Source: JACVRM01 sp963817375
Lineage (GTDB): Bacteria; Actinomycetota; Thermoleophilia; Gaiellales; Gaiellaceae
NCBI GenBank assembly: GCA_963817375.1
Contig: CAWFOB010000009.1
Span: 1-64,000 of the forward strand
DNA length: 64,000 nt
Direction of reading: 5' to 3'
Part shown: piece after piece, positions 1-10,791 of the stretch
Position numbering within the stretch: position 1 is the first letter of the stretch
How the letters are laid out: each line of letters opens with the position of its first letter
The notes under the pieces: generated by a model
Told to the model about the DNA's origin: nothing
What the model saw: only the letters and a program-made list of their open reading frames with translations
The model's database searches: none
Translations under genes and position numbers: made by a program

Positions 1-2
1 TG

Positions 3-192
3 GAGAGTTTCGGGCCGGTGCGCAGCGTGCACGCCGAGGATGGTGTTCGAGCTCGGCTTCGAGGGCATCGCGCTGTCGAAGCGGCACAAGAGCGGCGTGG
101 CGACGCGCTTTCCGCGCATGCTGCGCTAGCCCGCGCGACAAGCCGGTCGCCGAAGCCGATACGTTGGCGGATTTGCGGGCGCTGCTGCCCGT
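3..192 (+). CDS. ATP-dependent DNA ligase, C-terminal end (partial, frameshifted)
   Basis: Only the last ~60 codons are in the window. They read GPVRSV, then after a frame change FELGFEGIALSKRHKSGVA and FPRMLR, then after a second change DKPVAEADTLADLRALLP. This is the end of the OB-fold domain of the short ATP-dependent ligases found in alphaproteobacterial ligase-associated repair clusters, which seal nicks using ATP. A TAG at 127-129 interrupts the first frame just before DKPVAEAD; I treat it as an indel effect because homology continues in the next frame. No clear stop follows, and the gene runs into the 3' end of the convergent cysteine desulfurase. The partner helicase and exonuclease of such clusters would lie upstream, outside the window. 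Confidence 0.6.
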
Positions 193-1341
193 CAGCCCGC
201 CTTCCGCCGGAGGCCGGCCAGCGCCCGGCGCATCGCGGCCTCGAGCGCCTCGACGTCGGCCTGCGACGACGCCCAGCCGAGGCTGACCCGGATGGCGCCT
301 GCCGCCAGGTGGGCGCGACCCCCATCGCCGCCAGCACATGCGTCGGCCCGACCTTGCCCGAGGAGCAGGCCGAGCCGGAGGACGACCGCGACCCCGTCGA
401 GATCGAAGCCGCATCAGCAGCGTCGCCGGCCGGCGAGCCCCGGAATCGCGAAGGCGAGCGTGTTCGGCAGGCGCGGCGCCGCCGCGCCGATACACGACGG
501 CCTCCGGCGCCAGCGCCTTGAGCCGCGCCTCGCAGGCGTCGCGCAAGCCGCCGAGCCGCGCGGCCTCCGCCGCCACCCCGGCGCGCCGCTCTCGCTGCCG
601 CGCCGAAACCGGCGAGCGCCGCGACATTCTCGGTGCCGGCGCGCCGCCCGCGCTCCTGCCCGCCGCCGCGCAGCAGCGGCTCGACTGCAACCCGGCGCGC
701 AAGCCAACGAACGCGCCGGCGCCCTTCGGGCCGCCGAACTTGTGCGCCGACAGCAGCAGATCGTCCGCCGCGCGCGGCCTCGGCGAGCGGCAGCCGCCCC
801 CCCGCCTGCGCGGCGTCGCAGATCAGCAGGCCGCCGCGCGCGTGGGCCAGCGCGGCGGCCTCCGCGACCGGCTGCAGATCGCCCGGTCTCGTTGTTGGCG
901 GCCTGCACGCGCGACCAGCGCCGGCCGCGGCCGTCATCGAGCAGCGCGCGCCAGCGCGTCGAGGTCGATGCCGGCCGTCCGGCGCCAGCGGGGCGCGATC
1001 TCGGCCGCCGGGAAGCGATGGCCGCCGAGCACGCAGGGGTGCTCGGTCGCGCCGACGATCAGCCGCCGCAGCGGCGCGACGCCCCGGGGCGAGACGCCCG
1101 GCGCCAGCGCCAGATTGGCGGCCTCCGTGCCGCTCGCGGTAGAAGATCGACGTCCGCCGGCGAGGCGCCGGCGCAGCGCCGCGACCTCGCGCCGCGCCTC
1201 CTCGACCAGAGCCGCGCGCGGCGCGGCCTTCGGCGTGGATCGGAGGAGGGATTGCCGGTGACGTCCAGCGCCGCGAGCATCGCCGTCGCGCGCCTCGGGG
1301 CGCAGCGGCGCGGTGGCGTTGTAATCGAGATAGACGCGCAT
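192..1341 (-). CDS. Cysteine desulfurase, NifS/IscS-type (frameshifted)
   Basis: A PLP-dependent class V aminotransferase-fold enzyme that moves sulfur from L-cysteine to a catalytic cysteine for Fe-S or thiolation chemistry. The ATG at 1339-1341 opens the characteristic N-terminus MRVYLDYNATAPLRPEA. The PLP-lysine block SAHKFGGPKGAG reads at about 720-755, and the TEHPCVL block at about 1040. The span corresponds to ~383 codons, normal for the family, but at least five one-base indels break it, so no single frame covers it. The stop at 192-194 faces the end of the DNA ligase. About 200 bp separate its start from the divergent hydrolase gene. Whether it serves Isc, Suf or tRNA thiolation cannot be told from context. 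Confidence 0.8.
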
Positions 1342-1548
1342 ATCTTTACGTAGCACGGCGCAATGCCGCGCAGTCTCGCTGTTTTTCCTTGCAGTCGCAG
1401 GGCCGTCGCGCGCTACGAGGCCCGACCCGATCCCGCGTTTCCGCTGCCAAGGTCTGAGCGCGCGCGGCCGTCGCCGGCAAGCGGCTGGCGGCCCCACGCG
1501 CCTGAAAGGACCCGCCGCGCAGACGCGCCGACCTGTCTGGAGGCGGCG

Positions 1549-2256
1549 ATGCCCGAAGTGTTCTTCAATGGTCCGGCCGGCCGCCTGGAAGGCCGGTTCC
1601 ATCCCGCCAAGCAGCGCGGCGCGCCGATCGCGGTCGATTCTGCATCCGCACCCGCAGTTCGGCGGCACGATGAACAACCAGATCGTCTACAACACCTATT
1701 ACTCCTTCGCCGAGCGCGGCTTTTCGGTGCTGCGCTTCAATTTCCGCGGCGTCGGCCGCAGCCAGGGCGCGCTTCGACCACGGCCAGGGCGAATTGTCGG
1801 ACGCGGCCTCGGCGCTCGACTGGGCGCAGATCGATCAACCCGGAAGCGCGCGCCTGCTGGATCGCCGGCGTCTCCTTCGGCTCCTGGATCGGCATGCAGC
1901 TGCTGATGCGCCGGCCGGAGATCGAGGGCTTCATCTCGATCGCCCCGCCGGCCAACCGCTTCGATTTCAGCTTCCTCGCGCCCTGCCCGTCCTCGGGCCT
2001 GTTCGTCCACGGCGACAAGGATCGCGTCGCGCCGCTGAAGGAAGTGCAGGCGCTGATCGAGAAGCTGAAGACCCAGAAGGGCATCCTGATCGAGCACGCG
2101 GTGATCGCCAACGCCAACCACTTCTTCGAGGATTGCATCGAGGATTTGCAAGAGACGGTCGGCGGCTATCTCGACAAGCGGCTCGGCATGCCGCGCCACA
2201 CGCCCGCGCCGCATCCGCAAGGACCGCAAGCCCGCGCCCGCCGCGCGACGGAATGA
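1549..2256 (+). CDS. Alpha/beta hydrolase family protein (frameshifted)
   Basis: A cytosolic alpha/beta hydrolase of the conserved proteobacterial COG2945-like group. ATG 1549 is preceded by a good ribosome site, GGAGG at 1539-1543. Readable blocks are ILHPHPQFGGTMNNQIVYN (oxyanion region), NFRGVGRSQG, the nucleophile elbow GVSFGSW (Ser as nucleophile), FVHGDKDRVAP (acid region) and NANHFF (catalytic His). About 235 residues, the usual length. Two or three indels between 1630 and 1850 split the frame; the part after 1850 is intact. Its TGA stop overlaps the ATG of the RNase D gene (ATGA at 2253-2256), so the two are probably co-translated. The substrate is unknown. Confidence 0.75.
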   Translation: MPEVFFNGPAGRLEGRFHPAKQRGAPIAVDSASAPAVRRHDEQPDRLQHLLLLRRARLFGAALQFPRRRPQPGRASTTARANCRTRPRRSTGRRSINPEARACWIAGVSFGSWIGMQLLMRRPEIEGFISIAPPANRFDFSFLAPCPSSGLFVHGDKDRVAPLKEVQALIEKLKTQKGILIEHAVIANANHFFEDCIEDLQETVGGYLDKRLGMPRHTPAPHPQGPQARARRATE

Positions 2257-3438
2257 GTCGCGTCTGGTCACGACGCCAGCAAGAGCTCGCCGCCGCCTGC
2301 GAGCGGATGGCCCGCCACCCCTTCGTCACCGTCGACACCGAGTTTCATCGCGAGACGACGTTCTGGCCGATCCTCTGCGTCGTGCAGCTCGCCAGCCGAC
2401 GACGAGGCGGTCGCGATCGACGCGCTGGCGCCGGGCATCGACCTGGCGCCGCTTTTCGCGCTGATGGCCGACGCGCACGTCGTGAAGGTTTTTCACGCCG
2501 CGCGGCAGGACGTCGAGATTTTCTGGAAGCTCGCCGGCGTGGTGCCCGAGCCCGATGTTCGACACGCAGGTCGCCGCGATGGTCTGCGGCTATGGCGATC
2601 AGGTCTCCTACAGCGAACTCGTGCGATCGATCTGCCAACGCCCATGTCGACAAGTCCTCGCGCTTCACCGACTGGTCGCGCCGTCCGCTCGCGCAGGCGC
2701 AGATCGACTACGCGATCGGCGACGTCACGCATCTGCGCGACATCTACCGCGCGCTCGACGACAAGCTCGCGAGAATCGGACGGCTGCGACTGGCTCGAAG
2801 ACGAGATGAAGGTGCTGACCTCGCCCGAGACCTACGAGCAGCATCCCGAGCGCGCCTGGGAGCGCTTCAAGAGCGCGCGCGCGCAAGCCGCGCGATCTCG
2901 GCGGTGCTGATGGAGCTCGCGCGCCTGGCGCGAGGCCGAGGCGCAGATCGCGCGACGTGCCGCGCTCGCGCGTCCTCAAGGACGACGTGCTGATCGAGAT
3001 CGCGCTACGCGGCGCCGCGCACGCAGCCGAGCGCTGGCGCGCTGCGCGCCGTGCCGCGCGGCATCGAGCGCTCGCAGCGCCGGCGAGCAGATTCTGGCGG
3101 CGATCGAACGCGGGCTCGCGCGCGATCCCGAAGACGCTGCCGAAGATCGAGCGCGACGGCGCGGCAGCGGCGGCGGCGGCGACGGTGGAACTGCTCAAAG
3201 TGCTGCTGCGGCAGGCCAGCGAGGAGAGCGGCGTGGCGGCGCGAGATGATCGCCACCGTCGACGATCTCGAGGCCATCGCCCGCAGCGACCGCGCGCCGG
3301 TGCCGGCGCTGCAGGGCTGGCGGCGCAAGCTGTTCGGCGCCCGCGCGCTCGAGCTCAAGCACGGCCGGCTCGCGCTGACCGTCGAGCACGGCAAGGTCGT
3401 CATGCTGGAATGGCAGGAGGCGGCAGGCGCCGGCGTGA
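2253..3438 (+). CDS. rnd: Ribonuclease D (frameshifted)
   Basis: A 3'-5' exoribonuclease of the DEDD family that trims tRNA precursors and other stable RNA. The ATG overlaps the hydrolase stop by 4 bases. Catalytic motifs are visible in order: VDTEFHRE (D and E of motif I), FHAARQDVEIF (motif II Asp) and YAIGDVTHL (motif III Tyr and Asp). The later part, with LPKIER and ending near VVMLEWQEA, is the helical HRDC-type half. About 395 codons, normal for alphaproteobacterial Rnd. Roughly eight indels are spread over the gene. The stop is taken as TGA 3436-3438, which needs one frame change in the last codons; the convergent acyltransferase ends at 3447. Confidence 0.8.
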
Positions 3439-3446
3439 GCGCGGCG

Positions 3447-4708
3447 TCAGGCGCTCGAGCGGCCGCGCGGCGGGGTTTCCTCGGGTTCCTCGCCGATCAG
3501 CCAGGCGACACGTCCGAATTTGCGCATGGCCATCGCCAGCGCGAGCGACAGCGGCAGCGCCGTCGCGAACACGATCAGCGCCTTCGAGATCGCCGGCAGC
3601 GGCGCGCGCGCGAGCAGAGATTGCATCCACACCAGCGGCGCGTAGTGCAGTACGAAGATGCCCAGCGCATTGCGCGACAGCAGCTCCAGCCAGCCGACGC
3701 CGCGGGCGAAGAAGCGCATCGACAGCGCCATCAGAAGCCATCACCCCGGCGACGCTCGACGCGACATAGGCGAGGGCGGAGAGCACGCGCATCGTCAGCG
3801 GCGCGAAGGCCGGATGCGCGACCGTGACGCCGGTCAGCCCCATCCAGGCGAACAGCGTCAGCGGCGACAGCGCCGCGAGCCGGCGCCAGCTCCGCACAAG
3901 CGCGCCGTCGCGCGCGAGCAGCCCCCGCCGAGACCCGCGGCGCCGACCGGCGACGCCGGCGAAGAAATAGACGCCGTAGAGCAGCGGCCGCGAATAGCTG
4001 GAACGCGAAAGGCCCGCTCTCGAGCCAGTCGAACTGGCCCGAAGCGCAGCGTCAGCGGCAGATAGGCGAGCGTCGCGGCCGAGGCCAGCGCCAGCAGAAA
4101 GCGCTGCGGGCGCCGCCGCGCGTCGGCCGCCGAACGCGGCCAGCGGCGTCGAGCGCGGCGGGACGAGCGCGTAGAGCAGGGCGACGGCGAGCGAGAAGGC
4201 GAGCAGCAGCCACAGAGAACCAGGTCGGCCCGTTCGGCAGGAACGGCAGGTTGCGATAGGCGGTCAGGTAGTCGGCGAGCCCGCCTCGCGGCTGCAGGCG
4301 GTGAAACACCGGATAGATCGCGACCGGCATCAGCGCGAACACGCTGAACAGGAACGGCAGCGCCGAGCCGCAGCCCCCGGTCGGCGGCGAAGCGCCCCGC
4401 GCCCTTGCGCTTGAGGCTCGGCGCGACGAACAGCCCCGACAGGAAGAACATCAGCGCCATCACGCACACGTCCTCCCACGCGCAATAGAGGTCGAAGCCG
4501 TAGAAGCGCTGCGCGTCGACGACGGGGAAGGCGAGCCATTGAAACGGCGGCGGTCGAACGTCGCCGCCGGCCCCGCCGTCGAGCCGAGATAGGCCAGGCA
4601 GGAATGGAACGACAGCAGGATCAGGATGAACACGCCGCGCAGATTGGCGATGCGCCAGGCTGGCCTGCGCATAGGCGCGCGGCGCTCGTCGGTCTCGCCC
4701 CCGTCCAT
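3447..4708 (-). CDS. Acyltransferase 3 family membrane protein (frameshifted)
   Basis: A polytopic inner-membrane acyltransferase of the acyltransferase-3 superfamily, whose members add acetyl or succinyl groups to glycans (OpgC, OafB and relatives). The N-terminus after ATG 4706-4708 reads RIANLRGVFILILLSFHSC, with the early histidine typical of the family. Further hydrophobic segments follow (VCVMALMFFLSGLFVAPSL, RNALGIFVLHYAPLVWM, LIVFATALPLSLALAMAM), and it ends EEPEETPPRGRSSA. About 420 codons is normal. Several indels break the middle, 3,730-4,500. It faces the RNase D gene and is divergent from the glutathione S-transferase. The acceptor cannot be named. Confidence 0.65.
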
Positions 4709-4848
4709 CCCGCCATCCCCATCCCCCGGCTTCCCCCGGTCCGCCTTTACGCAGACTTGGCTGTAATTTGAAGGGCCGTCTCGCCGGGGCCCCGTTGACG
4801 AGGCGGGGGCCGGCGTCGCATGTCGCTGGATCCCACGGAGCCCCGCGC

Positions 4849-5570
4849 ATGACCCTGCGACTTGTCCTCGTCAACAAGGCCTATTCCTCCTGGTCGCTGC
4901 GGCCATGGATTCTGATGACGCATTTCGCCATACCCTTCGAGGAGACGGTCATTCCCATGGCGCGGCCGGAAACGCGCGCCGAAATCCTCAAACTTCTCGC
5001 CGACGGGCAAATGCCCGGCGCTCAAGGACGGCGAGATCGTGGTGTGGGAATCGCTGGCGATCATCGAATATCTCGCCGAGAAGTTTCCCGCTCTGCCGAT
5101 CTGGCCGGCCGACAAGCGCGGCGCGCGCGCTCGCGCGCTCGCTCGCGAACGAGATGCACGGCGGGCTTCCAGGCGCTGCGCAACCATTGCCCGACGCAAT
5201 TCCTGCGGCCGGTCCGCAAGATCGCGCTGACCCCGGAGGTCGAGGCCGACGTCGCGCGGCATCGAGGCGGCGTGGGCGGACGCGCGGCGCGCTTCGGCGC
5301 CGGCGGGCCGTTCCTGTTCGGCGCCTTTTCGGCCGCCGACGCGATGTTCGCGCCGGTCGTCAATCGTTTCCATACCTATGACATCGCGGTCGGCCGCGGA
5401 CGCGCGCCTATATGGACGCGATCATGGCGCTGCCGGCCTGGAAGGCGTGGATCGCCGGCGCGGAGGGGGAGCCGTGGCGCATCGAGAGCTACGACGGAGT
5501 TCGAAACGCGGCGGAGAGCGAGCGCGAAACCGCGGACGCCGGGCGGCGGCGGAAAGTCGGGAAGATGCCG
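4849..5570 (+). CDS. Glutathione S-transferase (frameshifted)
   Basis: A cytosolic GST that conjugates or transfers glutathione. ATG 4849 gives MTLRLVLVNKAYSSWSLRPW, the thioredoxin-fold start with the active-site SSWSLR motif. The glutathione-binding block VVWESLAIIEYLAEKFP lies at 5040-5090 and the C-terminal helical domain includes FLFGAFSAADAMFAPVVNRF at 5310-5370. Indels occur near 5,015, 5,140, 5,265 and 5,400. The family length (~235 residues) places the end near 5,570, but the stop cannot be fixed because the frame is uncertain after 5,500. It stands alone between the divergent acyltransferase and an AT-rich gap. Confidence 0.75.
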
Positions 5571-5903
5571 CCTTCGCAACGCCAGGGGCATTGCTTCTCC
5601 CGAACGACCGTCGGCCGGCTCTGGCATCGGCAAGTCTCGCGATGAGGGAGCGCGCGCCGCCGATGGGTGCGTGGAAAGGCCGTCGCGGGGGCGGCCAGCT
5701 TACCCAGATGAAGCTTTGCACAGGCGTCGCGATTTCGTGGATATGTTTCATATTGGCCAGAAAATTTGGTCGCGTGTCAACTTTTAAAACGTACACAGCA
5801 AGAAAATCGGTAAGGTGTAACGTAAATATTACCTAAGACGTTGAAAGAGTTGCGATAAAGAGTCGGCGATTTGATTACTTTTAGAAGGCAACATGAAAGC
5901 AAC
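5571..5903. other. Intergenic region, AT-rich before the carboxylase gene
   Basis: No gene is recognised here. The first ~130 bases are GC-rich and may include the uncertain end of the glutathione S-transferase. From about 5,700 the composition turns clearly AT-rich (for example AAATATTACC near 5,824), unlike anything around it, as expected for a promoter region of a high-GC alphaproteobacterium. I could not pick a convincing -35/-10 pair. Confidence 0.4.
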
Positions 5904-7520
5904 ATGGTGAGAATGACGACGATGCGTTCGCCGCCCAGGCCGCAAATTCCTGCCGACGCCGCCAATCGCGCCGCCTGGCGGGCCTTGCTCGACGAACTCG
6001 CCGCCCGCCGCGCCGCCGCCGAGGGCGGATCGGGCCAGGCGCGCGAGCGCCACGTCGGGCGTGGCAAGCTCACGGCGCGCGATCGGGTGGCGCGGCTCGT
6101 CGACCCCGGTTCGCCCTTCCTCGAGATCGGCGCGCTCGCCGCCTTCGGCATGTACGAAGGCGACGTGCACGGCGCCGGCATGGTGGCGGGAATCGGCCGC
6201 ATCGAAGGACGCGAGGCGATGATCGTCGCCAACGATCCGACCATCAAGGGCGGCGCGTATTATCCGATGACGGTCAAGAAGCATCTGCGGGCGCAGGAGA
6301 TCGCCGAAGAGAATCGTCTGCCCTGCGTCTATCTGGTCGATTCCGGCGGCGCCAATCTGCCGCATCAGGCGGAGGTGTTTCCCTGACCGCGACCACTTCG
6401 GCCGCATCTTCTACAATCAAGCTCGCATGTCGGCGAAGGGAATCGCCCAGATCGCCGTGGTGATGGGCTCCTGCACAGCCGGGGGCGCCTATGTGCCGGC
6501 GATGGCCGACGAGACGATCATCGTCGAGGGTCAGGGAACGATCTTCCTCGGCGGTCCGCCGCTGGTCAAAGCCGCGACTGGCGAGACCGTTTCGGCCGAG
6601 GAACTCGGCGGCGGCGATTTGCACACGCGCGTTTCCGGCGTCGCCGACACGCTGGCGCGCGACGATGCGCAGGCGCTCGCGCTGGCGCGCCGCGTGGTCG
6701 CCAATCTCAACCGTCGGCCGAAAGAGAGTTCAGGCGTCGTCGCCGTGCGCGAACCGCTTTATCCGGCCGAGGAGCTGGAGGCGATTGCGCCGGTCGACCT
6801 GCGCAAGCAGTACGACGTCCATGAGCTCATCGCTCGGCTGGTCGACGGGTCCGAGTTCGACGAGTTCAAGGCGCGCTACGCGACAACCTTGGTGACCGGC
6901 TTCGCGCGGCTCTCCGGCGTGCTGATCGGCGTCGTCGCCAACAACGGCGTGCTGTTCTCCGAGAGCGCGCTCAAAGGCGCGCATTTCGTCGAGCTGTGCG
7001 CGCAGCGTGGCATCCCGCTGCTGTTCCTGCAAAACGTCTCGGGCTTCATGGTCGGTCGGAAATACGAGGCTGGCGGCATCGCCAAGGACGGCGCGAAGCT
7101 GGTGACCGCCGTCGCCTGCGCCGCCGTGCCGAAGATCACGGTCGATCGTCGGCGGCTCGTTCGGCGCCGGCAATTACGGCATGTGCGGCCGCGCCTACGG
7201 CCCGCGCTTTCTGTTCATGTGGCCGAACGCGCGCATCAGCGTGATGGGCGGCGAGCAGGCGGCGAGCGTGCTGGCGACGATCAAGCGCGACGGACTGGAA
7301 GGCGCAGGGCGAGGCCTGGGCGGCGGAGGAAGAAGAGGCGTTCAAGGCGCCGATCCGCGCTCGCTACGAAGCGGAGGGCTCGCCCTATTTCGCCACCGCG
7401 CGGCTGTGGGACGACGGGATCATTACGCCGGCCGAGACCCGGCGCGTGCTGAGCCTCGCCTTCTCCGCGTGCCTCAACGCGCCGATCGAACCGACGCGGT
7501 TCGGGGTGTTTCGGATGTGA
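5904..7520 (+). CDS. mccB: Methylcrotonyl-CoA carboxylase beta chain (carboxyltransferase subunit, frameshifted)
   Basis: The biotin-dependent acyl-CoA carboxylase carboxyltransferase subunit that transfers carboxyl from biotin to 3-methylcrotonyl-CoA in leucine breakdown. Two crotonase-fold domains are present: the N-terminal one with RHVGRGKLTARDRV and YLVDSGGANLPHQAEVFP, and the C-terminal one with GVVANNGVLFSESALKGAHF, FLQNVSGFMVGRKYEAGGIA, GGSFGAGNYGMCGRAYGPRF and MGGEQAASVLA. SGGANLP and the acyl-binding blocks favour MCC over propionyl-CoA carboxylase. About 535 residues, the usual length. Frame changes occur near 6,382 (extra C), 7,146 and 7,300. ATG 5904 and 5913 are both possible starts. 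The biotin-carrying alpha subunit is not nearby, unusual for a leucine operon, although the sequence is cut short by a junction further on. Confidence 0.88.
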
Positions 7521-7528
7521 GGATCGCA

Positions 7529-8442
7529 ATGTCGCTGCCGAGTTTCCAGCAATTGATGCTTCCGACGCTTCGACTGTCGTTTGTCAGCAACTCGAAGAGC
7601 TACGTATCGCGGATCGAGGAGGATCTCGTAAAGGCGCTGAGGATTTCCGCAGGAGGAGCTCGAGCCGCCTGGTGCCGAGCGGGCAGCAATCGATCTTCGC
7701 CAATCGCCTGAACTGGGCGCGTTGCTATCTCGTCAAGGCCGGCGCTCGTCGAACCGACGCGGCGCGGCTATGTGCGCGGCACGGAGCGCGGCGCGCACGC
7801 TGATCGCCGAAGGCGTCTACGAGATCGACGTCGATCTGCTGGCGCGCTATCCCGAATTCGTCGCCTGGAGAGACCGCTATCCCGTCGGCGGCCCCGCCGC
7901 CGAATGCGATTTTCCCGAGCGGCCGGAGGAGCGCATCTCCGCCAGCTACGACGAGTTGCAGTCCAAGCTGGCGCGCGATCTGGTGACGCGCGTGCATGCG
8001 CTTGTCGCCGGCGTTCTTCGAGCGGCTGATCGTCGAGCTGCTGTGCCGCATGGGCTATGGCGGCGGCCGGCTCGAAATGGGCAAGACGCTCGGGCGCAGC
8101 GGCGACGGCGGCGTCGACGGCGTCATCAAGGAGGACGAGCTCGGCCTCGACGTCGTCTATGTCCAGGCCAAGCGGCTTCGCGCAGGAGAAATGCGTGCCG
8201 ATCCGCGAGGTGCGCGATTTCGTCGGCGGCCTCGAGGGCCATCACGCCACCAAGGGCGTGTTCGTCACCACCTCCTATTTTCCCTCGACCGCCTACGACT
8301 TCGTCACCCGCGTGTCCAAGCGCGTGGTGCTGATCGACGGCTCGCGAACTGGCGACGCCTGATGATGCGCCATTGCGTCGGCGTGCGGGTGACCGAGGTC
8401 TATGAGCTGAAGCGGCTCGACGAGCATTTCTTCGTCGAATGA
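7529..8442 (+). CDS. mrr: Mrr-type restriction endonuclease (frameshifted)
   Basis: A type IV-like restriction protein that cuts modified DNA. The N-terminal winged-helix Mrr domain starts MSLPSFQQLMLPTLRL and includes EIDVDLLARYPEFVAWRDRY. The C-terminal PD-(D/E)XK Mrr catalytic domain shows FFERLIVELLCRMGYGGG, then RSGDGGVDGVIKEDELGLD and the QAKR signature, with GHHATKGVFVTTSYF after it. About 304 residues, matching known Mrr proteins. Indels near 7,590, 7,655, 7,740, 8,010 and 8,175 split it into fragments that together cover the whole family length, so I think the real gene is intact. It begins 8 bases after the carboxylase stop and ends before a strong hairpin. Confidence 0.82.
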
Positions 8443-8461
8443 GGCGGGCGCCAGAAAGGCG

Positions 8462-8495
8462 ACGCCCTCCGCGAAGCGCGCTTCGCGGAGGGCGT
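8462..8495. terminator. Bidirectional hairpin between convergent genes
   Basis: A perfect 34-base inverted repeat: 17 bases at 8462-8478 (ACGCCCTCCGCGAAGCG) are followed directly by their reverse complement at 8479-8495. It sits between the end of mrr and the end of the convergent TadG-like gene, so it most likely terminates both. There is no U-run, and no loop beyond what the stem itself opens. Confidence 0.7.
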
Positions 8496-8514
8496 TGTCG
8501 GTTTGGCGCGCGGT

Positions 8515-10053
8515 TCAGTTGCGACAGCGACGTCGGCTGGATGGCGAGTTGAACACGTGGCGACAGCGCCACGCCGAGGTCGGTCGCCGAACGCCGCGTG
8601 CGTAGTAGAGGTTCGGCGACGCGCAGGCCTGCAGAGGCGGGCCGATATTGCGACTGGAACGGCGCGACGTTGCGTCTGGTAGAAGGTGTTTGCCGGCACC
8701 GCCAGATACTGCGGTGTAGAGAATGGCGATCTTGATGCCGCGGTTCTTGATCGTCGTGCAGTAATTGGCGCCGTTTGTCGCCGTTGATGCGGTCTGCAAT
8801 CAGCGGCGGTTGACGTTCTGTCTCGTCCTCGACGCCGTCGGTGACGAAGAACATCACCTCCTGCGGCTTGTCGCCGGTGACGTTGGTGCCGTTGCCGGGG
8901 GTCGGCATGGTGGTGTTGATGCTGCTCATCGCGTTGTCGTAGTTGGTGGCGACGTCGCCGGTGCTGCCGCCCGACGTGCACGACGAATTGCCGCAGGTCG
9001 AGTTGTTGGCGTACATCTGCATGACGCCGAAGTTCGCCGAGGCGGTGTCCAGCCGCGTCTGGTAGCTGGAGGTCAGCTGATAGTCTAGCTCGTCGTGTTC
9101 GAGACCGGTGCCGATCTGCCACGAGGGAGTCCATGGAATAGGCGGCGAACCGATAGACCGGCGGCGTCGAGTAGATGCCGGAGTTCTGATAGGCGTTCGC
9201 CGTGTTCATCAGCGTGTGACGCCGCTCGTCAGCTCGTCCAGGCGCAGCGGGATGTTGTTGTGGCGCGCCATCGCGTAGTTGTCGATTTGCGCTTGTTCGT
9301 GTAGCTGGAATACTGATTGTTGACGGTCGTGGAGCAGTTCGCGCCTAGTGCACCACTGCTTGGCCGTTTGGCTTTCCCTTTGTTGCGCCCGCTGGAGTGA
9401 GGGCGCCGGCCGGGTCCGACAGTGCACAGATTGCCCTGGGTGTCGCTGTTGTTGTGCTCGCCTGATGGCAGGCGAAGGCGCAGCCGTTGCCGCCGTCCTG
9501 GTTGGAGGTCAGGTTCCGCATCGAGGTGATGCCGGCCGCGGTCGCCGGCAGCGACATCGACGGCGAATTGTCGAGCAGCAGGTAGAAGTCGATGTTGGGC
9601 GGCACCGTCGCGCCTGAGCGGTCGACGTGCCGCCGACGCCGATCGCACTCTGTTGAGAACCCGCTGAAGATCGTGCGGTTGTTCGCGCTAGTAGTCGACG
9701 ACGACCTGACGGCGCGTCGGCGCCGTTGGGATGGGTGATCGGTCACAGTGACGTGTGGTCTGGCCGGCGACGAGCGAGCTCAGCGCGTTGGCGCGCGCGT
9801 TGAACATGGCGCAGTGCGGCGGCCTGCGCCGTGTCGTCGCTCTGCTGCATCATCGCCGGCGTCAGCGCGGCGAGCGCCGGCGGCGTCGGCGGCGGCGTTG
9901 AGCTTGGACTTGACGACTCGTCGCGTTGGTGAAATCGACCGCGACGCCGATGCCGAACATGAGCAGGGGCGCGCCGAGGGCGAACATCATCGTGACGTTG
10001 CCGCCGCGCGATTGGGCGAAGCGGGACAGGCCTTGTTTCTTGAACGGGAACAT
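8515..10053 (-). CDS. TadG-like pilus assembly protein with von Willebrand A domain (frameshifted)
   Basis: A surface or pseudopilus protein of the Tad (tight adherence) system. ATG at 10051-10053 begins MFPFKKQGLSRFAQSRGG, then a TadE/TadG-type transmembrane segment NVTMMFALGAPLLMFGIGVA with the prepilin-like FTNA that follows. A von Willebrand A domain starts at about 9,600 with NIDFYLLLDNSPSMSLPAT (the metal-binding DxSxS) and continues through KPQEVMFFVTDGVEDE and GIKIAILYT. The region between them is cysteine-containing (GCAFACHQ, STCGNSSC). About 513 codons. Many indels interrupt it. It is the last gene of a minus-strand group with two TadE-like genes and ends before the hairpin at 8462-8495. 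Confidence 0.72.
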
Positions 10054-10199
10054 TTGTTGAAGACTCCGTCGCTTGACGCAGCAGGTTGCGATTTCGATCA
10101 GCCTAGCGTCGCCGCGTAAAGTTTTGTTCAAATTGGATGTCGAGGGCATGGGGAGCGATTTAACCGTTTGGCGACTATGTCGCCGGCGTCGAATGGGCG

Positions 10200-10790
10200 T
10201 CACGACCCCCAGTTGACGGTGATTTGTTGCGCGTTGCGTATGGTCAGCATCTCGGTGGCGGTAAGTGTTATTGGAGTGAGCTTGAGAACGATGCCCAGGG
10301 GTTGATAGGAATAGGTCGCCTGCCCATAGAGCAGATAGGTTGCGCCGGAGGCGACATAGGCGGGGTCGAGAGCGATCTTGGTTCCGGTGCGAGCTTGGTC
10401 CCGCCATTGTAGGCTTCGCTCCAGACGACGACGCCTTGATTGGTCGCCGAATTGACCTGAAGTTCGGAAATCACCACCTTGAGATTTGTGGTGTCATAGG
10501 GATACATGGTCATCTGCGACATCGCGAGATCGGTGTCGAGCGTGCTCTGCGGGATCAGCTCCGCCAGATTCTGTGTTGGGGTCCGGCGCGTAGGCGGTTC
10601 GCGAGACGAGATCGGTGACGGTATGCGCCGTCACCACGGTCTTGTGATAGATTTCCAGCGCTTGACCGCCGGCGAAGCCGACGGACATGAGAATGAGGGC
10701 GACGGGCGCGATGAGCGCCGTTTCGACGGCGGCGACGCCAAGGTCGTTCGCTCTGAGTTCTTTGACGCGATGCGCCAGTGCGCGAAGCAT
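10200..10790 (-). CDS. TadE-like pilus minor protein (frameshifted)
   Basis: A small single-span pseudopilin-like protein of a Tad pilus locus. ATG 10788-10790 starts one base after the stop of the preceding TadE-like gene. After MLRALAHRVKELRAND the sequence AAVETALIAPVALILMSVGF is the TadE processing and transmembrane region with the conserved Glu at +5-like position. The extracellular part includes YPYDTTNLKVVISELQVN and ends QQITVNWGS. About 196 codons, a normal size. Indels near 10,570 and 10,385 split the frame. Its pairing with a second TadE-like gene and a TadG-like gene supports the assignment. The pilin flp, cpaB-F and tadZ are not in the window. Confidence 0.72.
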
Positions 10791-10791
10791 G

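Noticed and set aside
192..1341. Cysteine desulfurase as a decayed pseudogene.
   Set aside because: All motifs are present and the neighbours show the same density of indels, so the damage belongs to the sequence data and not to the gene.
5904..8442. Programmed ribosomal frameshifting in the carboxylase or mrr genes.
   Set aside because: Breaks are numerous, lie in unrelated genes, and have no slippery sequence or downstream structure in common. Sequencing error explains them better.
7529..8495. A defence island around mrr.
   Set aside because: No other restriction, toxin-antitoxin, CRISPR or phage gene is adjacent; neighbours are a leucine-degradation enzyme and a pilus operon.
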